This document shows, piece by piece, positions 38,103 to 46,723 of a stretch of DNA of 64,000 nucleotides. The position numbers and the translations under genes are program-made. The DNA lies in contig NZ_CP155551.1 in the NCBI RefSeq assembly GCF_039679125.1, positions 682,001 to 746,000 on the forward strand. The letters are read 5' to 3'. Position 1 is the stretch's first letter; every line of letters starts with the position of its first letter. The notes beneath the pieces are model-generated. The model was not told the origin of the DNA. It ran no database searches and was given only the letters and a program-made list of their open reading frames with translations. Source of the stretch: Blastococcus sp. HT6-4 (GTDB lineage: Bacteria; Actinomycetota; Actinomycetes; Mycobacteriales; Geodermatophilaceae).

Positions 38103-38163
38103 GGTCCCTCCGTCCCCGGTCGGCGCCGTCATGGTTCGGGCACCACCGACGTTATCGGCCCCC

Positions 38164-38169
38164 TACGGT
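38164..38169 (+). promoter_or_regulatory. Leaderless-type -10 of the DUF2252 gene
   Basis: TACGGT ends 7 nt before GTG 38177. It overlaps the alternative GTG 38168, which rules that one out as the start. Confidence 0.55.
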
Positions 38170-38176
38170 GCAACCT

Positions 38177-39553
38177 GTGCCCCCATCCCTCCCTGGTGTG
38201 ACCTCTCCCACACAGCTCGACGAGCGCACACGGCAGATCGTCGACGTGCTCGTCGAGGCGTTCGGCGAGCTCATGGACGCCGATGCCGACGCCTTCCGCA
38301 CGAAGTTCCGCAAGATGGCGGCCGATCCGTTCGCGTTCTACCGCGGCAGTGCGCCCCTGTTCTACGCCGACATGGCGACGGTCGAGGATCGCTGGTGCGA
38401 CGAGCGGACGTCGCGCGTGTGGATCCAGGGTGACCTGCACGCCGAGAACTTCGGCACGTACATGGACAGCGCCGGGCGGATCGTCTTCGACGTCAACGAC
38501 TTCGACGAGGCCTACCTGGGCCACGTCAGCTGGGACCTGCGCCGGTTCGTCGCGAGCTTCGCGCTGCTGGCGTGGCGCAAGGCGCTCGGTGACCAGGTCA
38601 TCGCCGAGCTGCTCGGCAGCTACCTGACCTCCTACCTCGACCAGGTGGAGGCGTTCCGGCGCTCGGACGAGGACCGCTCGTTCGCGCTGCTCGCCGGGAA
38701 CACCGAGGGCGCCGTCCGCGAGGTCATCTTCGAGACCACCACGCGCACCCGCCTGGGCCTCCTGGAGCGGATGACCGTGATCGAGGGCTACCACCGGCGC
38801 TTCGCCGACCGGCCGCGCAACCGCCGGCTCGGCGACGAGGAGCGGGAGCGGGTGCTCGCCGCGCTGGAGCGCTACCGCGAGACCGTGCCGAGGGGGCAGC
38901 GCCGCCGCGAGGTCACCTACGACGTGAAGGACGTGATCGGCACCGGCGGCTTCGGCATCGGCAGCGCCGGCCTGCCGGCCTACAACGTGCTCCTCGAGGG
39001 CTACGACCAGGCTCTGGAGAACGACGTCGTCCTCTCCCTCAAGCAGGGCAACGTGCCCGCCCCCAGCCGGGTGGTGACCGATCCGGAGATCCGCGCGTAC
39101 TTCGAGAACGAGGGGCACCGGACCGCGCTGAGCCAGCGGGCGCTGCAGGCCAACGCGTCGCAGTTCCTGGGCTACACGGAGATCGACGGCCGCGGGTTCA
39201 TCGTCGCCGAGCTGTCGCCCTACGAGCTCGACCTGGACTGGGAGGACCTCACCGAGCCCGAGGAGATCGCCCCGGTCATGGCCCAGCTCGGTCGGGCGAC
39301 GGCGAAGCTGCACTGCGTCGGGGACGCCGACAGCGACCACACCCTCGTGCCCTTCCAGACCGAGGAGGCGATCGCCGCGATGGTCGGCGACCGGCGGGAG
39401 GAGTTCGTCGCCGACCTGATCGCGTTCGCGCACGACTACGCGCACCGCACCCAGGAGGACCACCGGCTGTTCGTGAACGCGTTCCGCGCCGGGGCGATCC
39501 CGGGGATCAGCTCGAGCGGCTCGCACCCGGTGCCCGGGGACCGACGCCGGTGA
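38177..39553 (+). CDS. DUF2252 protein (kinase-like fold)
   Basis: Conserved actinobacterial protein of unknown function. The protein is 458 aa. SRVWIQGDLHAENFGTY and FDVNDFDEAYLG resemble the catalytic and metal-binding loops of aminoglycoside-phosphotransferase-like kinases (HGDxHxxN and D[FL]D). FAFYRGSAPLFYADM at the N-terminus and DVIGTGGFGIGSAGLPAY in the middle are typical DUF2252 segments. GTG 38177 is placed by the TACGGT -10. Its 3' end overlaps the broken acetyltransferase gene by 47 bp. Confidence 0.88.
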   Translation: MPPSLPGVTSPTQLDERTRQIVDVLVEAFGELMDADADAFRTKFRKMAADPFAFYRGSAPLFYADMATVEDRWCDERTSRVWIQGDLHAENFGTYMDSAGRIVFDVNDFDEAYLGHVSWDLRRFVASFALLAWRKALGDQVIAELLGSYLTSYLDQVEAFRRSDEDRSFALLAGNTEGAVREVIFETTTRTRLGLLERMTVIEGYHRRFADRPRNRRLGDEERERVLAALERYRETVPRGQRRREVTYDVKDVIGTGGFGIGSAGLPAYNVLLEGYDQALENDVVLSLKQGNVPAPSRVVTDPEIRAYFENEGHRTALSQRALQANASQFLGYTEIDGRGFIVAELSPYELDLDWEDLTEPEEIAPVMAQLGRATAKLHCVGDADSDHTLVPFQTEEAIAAMVGDRREEFVADLIAFAHDYAHRTQEDHRLFVNAFRAGAIPGISSSGSHPVPGDRRR

Positions 39554-39960
39554 GCATGCCGACGTGCGGTCCGAGTCCCGGCTTGTCGAACTCCTCGCCG
39601 ACGACGCGGGACCCCGTGCGCTCGTAGAACCCGACGGCGCTCGTGCGGGCGTCGCACCAGACCAGGTCGGCGAGCCGGGCGAGGCCGTGCTCGACCAGGG
39701 CCCGCCCGACGCCGGCCCCACGGACGGGGGGGTCCGTCGCCATGCCGCGCAAGCTGCCAGGCCGCCCGGCTGCCGGGGCGGTACGGGCAGCGAGCCGGGG
39801 AGAACCGGACGACGCCGATCACCGCACCGTCCTGACGGGCGGCGAGGTGGATGGTGTCGGGATGCTCGTCGCCCGCCCAGGTGATCGTCCCGCCGTCCGG
39901 CCGCAGCACGGCGGCCCGGAGCGCGTACGTGGTCTCGGGCGGCACCTGGTGGACGTCCAC
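39507..39960 (-). pseudogene. GNAT acetyltransferase split by a one-base frameshift
   Basis: Two frames together make one GNAT protein of about 150 aa. The first part, from GTG 39960, reads VDVHQVPPETTYALRAAVLRP and ends in YRPGSRAAWQL. The second part, in the next frame, reads RGMATDPPVRGAGVGRALVE, the acetyl-CoA loop (Q/RxxGxG/A), then FYERTGSRVVGEEFD. The break is near 39752-39760, where the minus strand reads CAGCTTGCGCGG; CAGCTGCGCGG would restore WQLRGMA, so one T is extra. It could be a real mutation or a sequencing error. It starts 14 nt after the VWA gene stop. Confidence 0.85.
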
Positions 39961-39974
39961 CCCGGCAGTGTCGG

Positions 39975-41960
39975 TCAGCGGGCCCGGCGCCCGCGTCTGG
40001 TGCGCAGGTAGTCCGCGACGACGTACTCGCCCAGCCGCTCGGTGTCGGGCTGGAACACCCGCCCGCCGGCGCGCTGGGTGAGGTCGTGGACGAAGTGGAC
40101 CAGCCCCGGGTCGGGGTCGAGCGCGAACACGTTGACCGTGGCGCCGGAGCGGGCGACCCGCTCGACCTCGGCCACCGTGCGCGCGATCGTCTCCGGCATC
40201 GGCGGCCAGCAGAAGAACGGCGTCCCGTCGTCCTCCAGGTGCGCCGTCGGCTCGCCGTCGGTGACCACCAGCACCACGGGCTCGGCGTCCCGGTGCCGGG
40301 CGAGGAACCGCCGGGCCAGCATGAGCCCGTGCTGCAGGTTGGTGCCCTGCAGCGTGTCCACCGACAGCTCGGCGAGGGTCTCCGGCCGCAGCACCTGGGC
40401 GGTGGACGAGAAGCCGATGATCTCGATCGCGTCCTGCGGGAAGCGGGTGGTGACCAGCGAGTGCAGCGCCATCGCCGTCGACTTGGCCGCACCCCACGTG
40501 CCGCGCAGCGCCATCGAGTACGACAGGTCGACCAGCAGCGCGACGGCGGCGCCGGTGCGCCGCTCGGTCTCCACCACCTCGAAGTCCTCGACGGCGATCC
40601 GCACCCGGCGGCGGGCCGCGGAGCGGGGCTCCCCGGCGGTGCGCAGCACCGCGTTGCGCACCGTGCGGACGACGTCCAGCGGCTGCTCGTCGCCGAACCG
40701 CCACTCCCGCGAGCTGCCGGTGAGTTCGCCGGCCGCACCCGCGTCGGCCACGTCGTGCTCCCCGCGACCGGTCGCGTCGAGCTGGGCGAAGACGCGGCGC
40801 AGCGCCGTGGCGCCCAGCCGGCGGACGGCCTTGGGGGAGAGCTCCAACCGGCCGTCGGTGCGGTCTAGGTAGCCCTGCCGCTCCAGCTCGCGCTCCAGCT
40901 GCCGCAGCGCGGCGAGGTCGTCGGCCGCCGAGCGGCCCAGCGCCCGCTCGAGCAGCTCCTCGTCGACGTCGGCCAGCGACGCACCGGCGTAGCCCTGGGA
41001 TAGCTGGTTGCTCAGCGCCTCCAGGTCGGCCAGGTCGGCCACGGCGCTGGTGGCGTCGCCCATGCCGAGCGCCTGCTCGCCCTCGGGCACCTGGCCGCGC
41101 CGGCCCCACGGCAGGTCGGGGCGCGCCTGGCGCAGCGCGTCGGACAGGTGCGCCATCTCGCTGGCCAGCCCCATGTCCTCCATCGTCTGGGCCATGAGGT
41201 CGGCGAGCTCGGCCCGCTGCTCGGGGGAGAGGCCGGCCATCATCCGCTCCTGCGCGGCCGCGCGGCGGGCCAGGGAGTCGATCAGCTCCTCGACCGTCTG
41301 CGGGTCGTCCGGGAAGAACTGCCCGTGCCGGTCCATGAAGTCGGCGAACTGCTGGTCGGTGTCCTCGCCGCGGTTGTGCGCGTCGACCAGCCGGGAGAGG
41401 TCGGCGACCATGTCCTTGACCGCCTGCATGTCCTGCCCGGTGGCGTTCTCCAGCGCCTGCTTCATCGACGCGAAGGAGCTGTCGAGGACCTCGCGGCGCA
41501 GCAGGTCCTGGATCTGCTCGTAGGCCTGCCGCCCCTCGGGCGACCGCCACGACCAGTCCTTGAGCGCCCGCACCGCACCGGAGGTGTCCTCGGGCAGGGC
41601 GTCGAGCTCGGCCTCGGCCAGCCGGGCGGCGTCGTCCGGGTCGGGGAACAGCGCGCGGCGCTCGGCCTCGACCGCCGTGTCCAGCAGCTGCCGGACCTCC
41701 TCGAGGGTGCCGTCCATCCGGCCGGCCGTCCGGGCCTGCCGCAGCCGGTCGCGCACCGACCGGCGCAGCTCGTCCAGGCCCCGACGCCCCTCGGCGCCGC
41801 GCCGCAGCAGCTCCCGCAGCGCCTCGCGCACGCCGCTGCCGCCGAGCACCGAGTCACCGATCTCGTCGACGGCGTTGCCCAGGTCGTACGGCGGGGCCAG
41901 CGGGTCGGGACCGCCCCGCCACTGGCCGTACCGGTAGCCGCGGGGACGGCGCGTGCTCAC
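39975..41960 (-). CDS. VWA-domain protein partnered with a MoxR-type ATPase
   Basis: Works with the AAA+ ATPase encoded just upstream, as in MoxR/VWA or Mg-chelatase-like pairs that remodel or insert metals into target complexes. The protein is 661 aa. A long helical N-terminal part (to about 450) contains many charged coiled-coil stretches. The VWA domain at about 460-640 has the MIDAS DLSYS, the threonine in LQGTNLQHG, and VVTDGEPT. GTG 41960 is one base after the ATPase stop (TGACGTG), so translation is coupled. The target complex is unknown. Confidence 0.9.
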   Translation of the reverse strand: MSTRRPRGYRYGQWRGGPDPLAPPYDLGNAVDEIGDSVLGGSGVREALRELLRRGAEGRRGLDELRRSVRDRLRQARTAGRMDGTLEEVRQLLDTAVEAERRALFPDPDDAARLAEAELDALPEDTSGAVRALKDWSWRSPEGRQAYEQIQDLLRREVLDSSFASMKQALENATGQDMQAVKDMVADLSRLVDAHNRGEDTDQQFADFMDRHGQFFPDDPQTVEELIDSLARRAAAQERMMAGLSPEQRAELADLMAQTMEDMGLASEMAHLSDALRQARPDLPWGRRGQVPEGEQALGMGDATSAVADLADLEALSNQLSQGYAGASLADVDEELLERALGRSAADDLAALRQLERELERQGYLDRTDGRLELSPKAVRRLGATALRRVFAQLDATGRGEHDVADAGAAGELTGSSREWRFGDEQPLDVVRTVRNAVLRTAGEPRSAARRRVRIAVEDFEVVETERRTGAAVALLVDLSYSMALRGTWGAAKSTAMALHSLVTTRFPQDAIEIIGFSSTAQVLRPETLAELSVDTLQGTNLQHGLMLARRFLARHRDAEPVVLVVTDGEPTAHLEDDGTPFFCWPPMPETIARTVAEVERVARSGATVNVFALDPDPGLVHFVHDLTQRAGGRVFQPDTERLGEYVVADYLRTRRGRRAR

Positions 41961-41961
41961 G

Positions 41962-43425
41962 TCAGGCCCCGTAGACGGTGCGTCCGCCGTCGGTGTCCTT
42001 GGCCAGCCGGCGGGTGAGGTAGAGCCCTTCGAGCGCGAACTCGACCGCGGCGGCGGCCTGCTCGGCGGACTCCTCTCCCTCCGGCACGCCCAGGCGGCCG
42101 AGCAGCTCGGCGAGCCGCGGCACCGTGCCGAGCTGCCCCAGCAGCGCCGGTGCCGGCACCAGGTCACCGGACTCGACGGTCTCCCCGCCGCTGAAGTGCT
42201 CTTGCAGCCCGGTGAGGTCCAGCCCGGCGCAGCGGGCCCGGAAGGTCTGCGCGGTGGCCTGGCGCAGCAGGTGCTCGAGGATCTCCAGCTCCCGGTCGTC
42301 GTCGGGGTCGGAGCCGGCGTCGGCGAACTCGACCTTGCCGCGGCTGGCCGGGACGATGCTGGGGAGGTCGACGACCCGGGCCACGGGCCGGGTCTCACCG
42401 GCGACGGCGGCCCGGCGGACGGCGGAGGCCGCCACGGTCTCGAGGCTCGCGATGGCGAACCGGGCGCTGACGCCGGACCGCTGGTCGACGTGGCTGGACT
42501 CGCGCACCAGGCGGGTGAACCGGGCGACGATCTCGACGAGGTGCTGCGGCACCACCGGCTGGTCCAGGTGGTTCTCCCCGAACGCCGTGGGCCAGCTGAG
42601 CGCGGCCTCCTGCTGCAGCAGCCGGATCTCGTCGGCCAGCTCGATCGGGTAGTGGGTGCGCACCTCGGCGCCGAACCGGTCCTTGAGCGGGGTGATGATC
42701 CGGCCGCGGTTGGTGTAGTCCTCGGGGTTGGCGCTGGCCACCAGCAGCAGGTCCAGCGGCAGCCGCACCCGGTAGCCGCGGATCTGGATGTCGCGCTCCT
42801 CGAGCACGTTCAGCAGCGCGACCTGGATGCGCTCGGCCAGGTCGGGCAGCTCGTTGACGCTGAAGATGCCGCGGTTGGTGCGCGGCACCAGGCCGTAGTG
42901 GACCGTCTCCGGGTCGCCCAGCGTGCGGCCCTCGGCCACCTTGATGGGGTCGACGTCGCCGATGAGGTCGCCGACGGAGGTGTCCGGCGTCGCCAGCTTC
43001 TCTCCGAAGCGCTCGCTGCGGTGCAGCCAGGCGACGGGCGTGGCGTCGCCCAGCTCGGCGATCTGCCGGTGCGCCCAGACGCTGATCGGGTGCAGCGGGT
43101 GCTCGTTGAGCTCGCTGCCGGCCAGGACCGGGGTCCACTCGTCCAGCAGGCCGACGAGGGTGCGGATCAGGCGGGTCTTGCCCTGGCCGCGTTCGCCGAG
43201 GAGGACGAGGTCGTGGCCGGCGATCAGGGCGCGCTCGACCTCGGGGAGGACGGTGTCCTCGAAGCCGACCATGCCGGGCAGGGTGGGCTCGCCGGCGGCC
43301 AGCCGGGCGAGCAGGTTGGCGCGGAGCTCGGCCTTGACGGGCCGGTACGAGGCGCCGGCGGCACGGAGCTCGCCGAGCGTCGTGGTCGAGGGGGAGGGCG
43401 TTGCCGGTGCGGGGCTGTCCGTCAC
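41962..43425 (-). CDS. AAA+ ATPase, MoxR/ChlI-like
   Basis: ATP-driven remodeller that pairs with the downstream VWA protein. The protein is 487 aa. Walker A is LLGERGQGKTRLI (near residue 78). Walker B is replaced by the subfamily form GIFSVNELPDL. Sensor 1 lies in LLLVASANPEDYTNRGRIITPLKDRFG with the arginine finger region after it. The family is annotated as Mg-chelatase or sigma-54-interacting, but nothing here points to chlorophyll synthesis. GTG 43425 gives VTDSPAPATP; longer starts run into the divergent ilvA promoter. Confidence 0.92.
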   Translation of the reverse strand: MTDSPAPATPSPSTTTLGELRAAGASYRPVKAELRANLLARLAAGEPTLPGMVGFEDTVLPEVERALIAGHDLVLLGERGQGKTRLIRTLVGLLDEWTPVLAGSELNEHPLHPISVWAHRQIAELGDATPVAWLHRSERFGEKLATPDTSVGDLIGDVDPIKVAEGRTLGDPETVHYGLVPRTNRGIFSVNELPDLAERIQVALLNVLEERDIQIRGYRVRLPLDLLLVASANPEDYTNRGRIITPLKDRFGAEVRTHYPIELADEIRLLQQEAALSWPTAFGENHLDQPVVPQHLVEIVARFTRLVRESSHVDQRSGVSARFAIASLETVAASAVRRAAVAGETRPVARVVDLPSIVPASRGKVEFADAGSDPDDDRELEILEHLLRQATAQTFRARCAGLDLTGLQEHFSGGETVESGDLVPAPALLGQLGTVPRLAELLGRLGVPEGEESAEQAAAAVEFALEGLYLTRRLAKDTDGGRTVYGA

Positions 43426-43483
43426 CCCCGCCACGGTACGACGAGGAGGGCGCGTCCGGGTGCCCGTCGGTACGGCTGCCTGC

Positions 43484-43489
43484 GAGGAT
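43484..43489 (+). promoter_or_regulatory. Possible leaderless -10 of ilvA
   Basis: GAGGAT ends 6 nt before GTG 43496. It could instead serve as a ribosome-binding site (GAGGA), so the two readings compete. Confidence 0.3.
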
Positions 43490-43495
43490 CGCCGC

Positions 43496-44722
43496 GTGAT
43501 CGGATCCGGTGGGCCGCCGCTCGTCTCGGGTGCCGACGTCGAGGCCGCGGCGGAGCTGCTCGCCGGCGTCGTGCGCCGCACCCCGCTGGAGCACTCGCGC
43601 GGGCTGGCCGACCGGGTGGGCGGCCCGGTGTGGCTCAAGTGCGAGAACCTGCAGCGCACCGGGTCGTTCAAGATCCGCGGGGCCTACACGCGGATCGCCC
43701 GGCTGACCGACGCCGAGCGGGCCCGCGGCGTGGTCGCCGCGAGCGCCGGCAACCACGCCCAGGGGGTGGCGCTCGCCGCGCGGCTGCTGGGCGCCGAGGC
43801 GACGGTCTACATGCCCGAGACGGCGCCGCTGCCCAAGCTGGCGGCCACCCGTCACTACGGCGCCACCATCGAGATGCTCGGGCAGTCACTGGCCGAGCCG
43901 CTGCTGGCCGCCGCCGAGCACGCCGAGCGCACCGGGGCGGTGTTCATCCACCCGTTCGACCACCCCGACGTGATCGCCGGGCAGGGCACCGTCGGGCTGG
44001 AGGTGCTGGACCAGTGCCCCGAGGTGGCGACCGTGCTCGTCTGCGCCGGGGGCGGCGGGCTGGTCTCCGGCGTCGCCGCCGCGGTCAAGGAGCGCCGTCC
44101 CGACGTGCGGGTGGTGGCGGTGCAGGCCGAGGAGGCGGCGGCGTTCCCCGGCTCGTTGGCCGCGGGCCGTCCGGTGGCCCTCGAGTCCATGACCACGATG
44201 GCCGACGGGATCGCCGTGCCCCGTCCCACCGACCTGACCTTCGCCCACGTCCGCGGGCTGGTCGACGAGGTGCGCACGGTGAGCGAGGAGGACCTCTCCC
44301 GGGCACTGCTGTTCTGCCTGGAGCGCGCCAAGCTGGTCGTCGAGCCGGCCGGGGTGGCCGCGGTCGCCGCCGTCCTGGCCGACCCGACGGCGTTCGCCCC
44401 GCCGCTGGTGGCGGTCGTCTCCGGCGGCAACATCGACCCGGTCCTGCTGCTCAAGGTCGTCCAGCACGGCATGGCGGCGGCCGGGCGGTACCTCTCGCTG
44501 CGGCTGCAGGTGCCCGACCGCCCGGGGTCGCTGGCCGCCGTCCTCGCCGAGCTGGCCGCCGTGGGCGCCAACGTCCTCGAGGTCGAGCACGAGCGGACCG
44601 GGACCCGCCTGGGCGTCGGCGAGGTCGAGGTCTTCGTCGTCCTGGAGACCCGTGGACCGGTGCACGCCGACGAGGTCGTCTCGGCGCTCCGGCGGGCCGG
44701 GTACGCCGTCACCCGCGAGTAG
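43496..44722 (+). CDS. ilvA: Threonine ammonia-lyase with ACT domain
   Basis: Deaminates threonine to 2-oxobutyrate, the first step toward isoleucine, or catabolically. The protein is 408 aa. The PLP lysine is in TGSFKIRGAY, followed by SAGNHAQGVALAA, CAGGGGLVSGV and SGGNIDPVL. A single C-terminal ACT domain (about 335-408, LQVPDRPGSLAAVLAEL) may bind an allosteric amino acid. One ACT domain is the short form; biosynthetic E. coli IlvA has two ACT-like units, so the role is not settled. It is divergent from the ATPase gene. Confidence 0.94.
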   Translation: MIGSGGPPLVSGADVEAAAELLAGVVRRTPLEHSRGLADRVGGPVWLKCENLQRTGSFKIRGAYTRIARLTDAERARGVVAASAGNHAQGVALAARLLGAEATVYMPETAPLPKLAATRHYGATIEMLGQSLAEPLLAAAEHAERTGAVFIHPFDHPDVIAGQGTVGLEVLDQCPEVATVLVCAGGGGLVSGVAAAVKERRPDVRVVAVQAEEAAAFPGSLAAGRPVALESMTTMADGIAVPRPTDLTFAHVRGLVDEVRTVSEEDLSRALLFCLERAKLVVEPAGVAAVAAVLADPTAFAPPLVAVVSGGNIDPVLLLKVVQHGMAAAGRYLSLRLQVPDRPGSLAAVLAELAAVGANVLEVEHERTGTRLGVGEVEVFVVLETRGPVHADEVVSALRRAGYAVTRE

Positions 44723-44854
44723 GCCGCTGCGCGCCGATGAGTTCACCGCCCGGCCGTGGTCCTGATCCCTGTCCCGCGCTCGCGGGGCGGGGACGGAGGA
44801 CGCACGCGTGCACGCGACGGAGAAAAGCGGTGGGGAACTGTCGGCAGGTGGGCC

Positions 44855-44860
44855 TAGCGT
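44855..44860 (+). promoter_or_regulatory. Leaderless-type -10 of the ABC exporter operon
   Basis: TAGCGT ends 7 nt before ATG 44868 and no ribosome-binding site precedes the start. Confidence 0.6.
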
Positions 44861-44867
44861 CCGCGCC

Positions 44868-45866
44868 ATGACCGACGCGATCGTGGTCGAGGGGCTGGTC
44901 AAGCGCTTCGGCGCCACCACCGCGCTCGACGGAGTGAGCCTGACCGTGACCGAGGGGACGGTGCTCGGGCTCCTCGGCCCGAACGGCGCGGGCAAGACGA
45001 CGGTGGTGCGCATCCTCAGCACCCTGATGACCGCCGACGCGGGGCGGGCGGAGGTGGTGGGCCTCGACGTGGAGCGCGACGCGGACGAGGTGCGGGCCTC
45101 GATCGGGCTGACCGGGCAGTACGCCGCCGTCGACGAGTACCTCACCGGCTTCGAGAACCTCGAGATGGTGGGCCGGCTCTACCACCTGCCGAAGGCCGAG
45201 GCCCGGTCGCGCGCCGGCGAGCTGCTCGAGCGGTTCGACCTCTCCGCGGCGGCGAACCGACCGGCCAAGACGTACTCCGGTGGCATGCGGCGCCGGCTCG
45301 ACATCGCGGCATCGTTGATCAACCGCCCCCGCGTGCTGTTCCTGGACGAGCCGACGACCGGGCTGGATCCGCGGAGCCGGCTGGCGATGTGGGAGTTCAT
45401 CGCCGAGCTCGCCGACGGCGGGACGACGATCCTGCTGACCACCCAGTACCTCGAGGAGGCCGACCGGCTGGCCGACCGGATGGTCGTCATCGACCGCGGC
45501 AAGGTGATCGCCCGCGGCACGGGTGACGACCTCAAGGCCCAGGTCGGTGGTCAGCGCCTGGAGTTCACCCTGGCCCGTGCGGCCGATCTGACCGAGGTGG
45601 CGAAGCGGTTGCGGCCGCTGGCGATCGAGGACCCGCACCGCGACGAGCAGAGCCGGCGGCTGAGCCTGCCGGTGCGCGGGGGCACCGAGGTGCTCGCCGA
45701 GGCGTTGCGTCTGCTGGAAGGCAGCGGGATCGAGGTGCTGGACGTCGGGCTCCGCCGTCCCGACCTTGACGACGTGTTCCTCACCCTGACCGGGCACGCG
45801 GCCGAGGACGTCGCCGTCGCCGACGAGCCGGAGGCCGAGCCCGCCGCGGTCGGGGGTGTCCGATGA
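44868..45866 (+). CDS. ABC transporter ATPase, DrrA-type drug exporter
   Basis: Powers a two-gene exporter for drugs or lipids with the next gene. The protein is 332 aa. Walker A is GPNGAGKTTVV, the signature is YSGGMRRRLDIA, Walker B is VLFLDEPTTGLDP, and the H-loop position is Gln in LLTTQYLEEADRL, usual for DrrA. The C-terminal 100 residues (DRGKVIARGT onward) form the regulatory tail of daunorubicin-resistance ATPases. The ATG 44868 start follows its own -10 directly. The gene overlaps the permease by ATGA. Confidence 0.94.
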   Translation: MTDAIVVEGLVKRFGATTALDGVSLTVTEGTVLGLLGPNGAGKTTVVRILSTLMTADAGRAEVVGLDVERDADEVRASIGLTGQYAAVDEYLTGFENLEMVGRLYHLPKAEARSRAGELLERFDLSAAANRPAKTYSGGMRRRLDIAASLINRPRVLFLDEPTTGLDPRSRLAMWEFIAELADGGTTILLTTQYLEEADRLADRMVVIDRGKVIARGTGDDLKAQVGGQRLEFTLARAADLTEVAKRLRPLAIEDPHRDEQSRRLSLPVRGGTEVLAEALRLLEGSGIEVLDVGLRRPDLDDVFLTLTGHAAEDVAVADEPEAEPAAVGGVR

Positions 45867-46672
45867 CCTCGCTGGCCACCACGCTCTCCGACAGCGTCGT
45901 CATCACCAAGCGCAACCTGATCAAGGTCAAGCGCGTGCCGGACCTGATCGTGTTCGCGACCCTCTCGCCGATCATGTTCGTGCTGCTGTTCCGCTACGTC
46001 TTCGGCGGTGCGATCGGGGGCCTGCCGCCGGGCGTGTCGTACGCGGAGTTCCTGCTGCCCGGGATCTTCGCGCAGACCATCGTCCTCGGGTCCACCACGA
46101 CCGGCGCGAGCATCGCCGAGGATCTGCAGAAGGGCCTCGTCGACCGGTTCCGCTCGCTGCCCATGGCCCCCTCGGCCGTGCTCGTGGGCCGGACCATCGC
46201 CGATGCCGGGCTCAACGTCATCTCGATCACCGTCATGGCGCTGACCGGCCTGGCCGTGGGCTGGCGGATCAACTCCTCGGTGGCCGAGGCGATCGCCGGA
46301 TTCCTGGTGCTGCTGCTGTTCGCGTACGCCATCTCCTGGCTGATGGCGCTGGTCGGGCTCCTCGTCCGGACGCCGGAGGTGGTCGCCAACGCCAGCTTCA
46401 TCGTGATCTTCCCGCTCACGTTCGTGGCCAACACCTTCGTGCCGCTGGAGACCTTCCCGTCGGTCCTGCGGACGTTCGCCGAGTGGAACCCTGTGTCGGC
46501 CGTGGTGCAGGCCGCCCGCAACCTGTTCGGCAACACGTCCGACCTGGTGCCGGGGCCCGAAGCCTGGTCGCTGCAGAACCCGGTGCTCTACACGCTCATC
46601 TGGGTCGGGCTGATCCTGGCGGTGTTCGTGCCGCTGGCGGTCCGGCAGTACCAGCGCACCGCCAGCCGCTGA
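45863..46672 (+). CDS. ABC-2 type permease, DrrB-like
   Basis: Membrane half of the exporter. The protein is 269 aa with six membrane helices. It starts MTSLATTLSDSVVITKRNLIKVKRVPDL, the usual amphipathic head of DrrB proteins. LLPGIFAQTIVLGSTTTG, DLQKGLVDRFRSLPMAP and the NTFVPLETFP-type loop are ABC-2 family marks. ATG 45863 overlaps the ATPase stop (ATGA). The substrate cannot be told from sequence; no antibiotic cluster is nearby. Confidence 0.93.
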   Translation: MTSLATTLSDSVVITKRNLIKVKRVPDLIVFATLSPIMFVLLFRYVFGGAIGGLPPGVSYAEFLLPGIFAQTIVLGSTTTGASIAEDLQKGLVDRFRSLPMAPSAVLVGRTIADAGLNVISITVMALTGLAVGWRINSSVAEAIAGFLVLLLFAYAISWLMALVGLLVRTPEVVANASFIVIFPLTFVANTFVPLETFPSVLRTFAEWNPVSAVVQAARNLFGNTSDLVPGPEAWSLQNPVLYTLIWVGLILAVFVPLAVRQYQRTASR

Positions 46673-46709
46673 GTGGCTCCGGACCGTGCACCGGCTCAGC
46701 GGGTCGCGA

Positions 46710-46715
46710 TGTAAT
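46710..46715 (+). promoter_or_regulatory. Possible leaderless -10 of the M3 peptidase gene
   Basis: TGTAAT ends 8 nt before ATG 46724 and 5 nt before GTG 46721. The spacing favours transcription starting at or very near the start codon. Confidence 0.45.
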
Positions 46716-46723
46716 GGACGGTG

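Noticed and set aside
35634-38201. 855-codon plus-strand frame over thiolase and SGNH hydrolase
   Set aside because: It is antisense to two well-supported minus-strand genes and its composition is the usual Arg/Gly/Ala bias.
39507-39752. Standalone 81-aa protein
   Set aside because: It is only the acetyl-CoA-binding half of the GNAT gene split by the frameshift.
41953-44871. 972-codon plus-strand frame over the ATPase and ilvA
   Set aside because: It is the antisense shadow of the ATPase and then an off-frame of ilvA. It has no recognisable motif.
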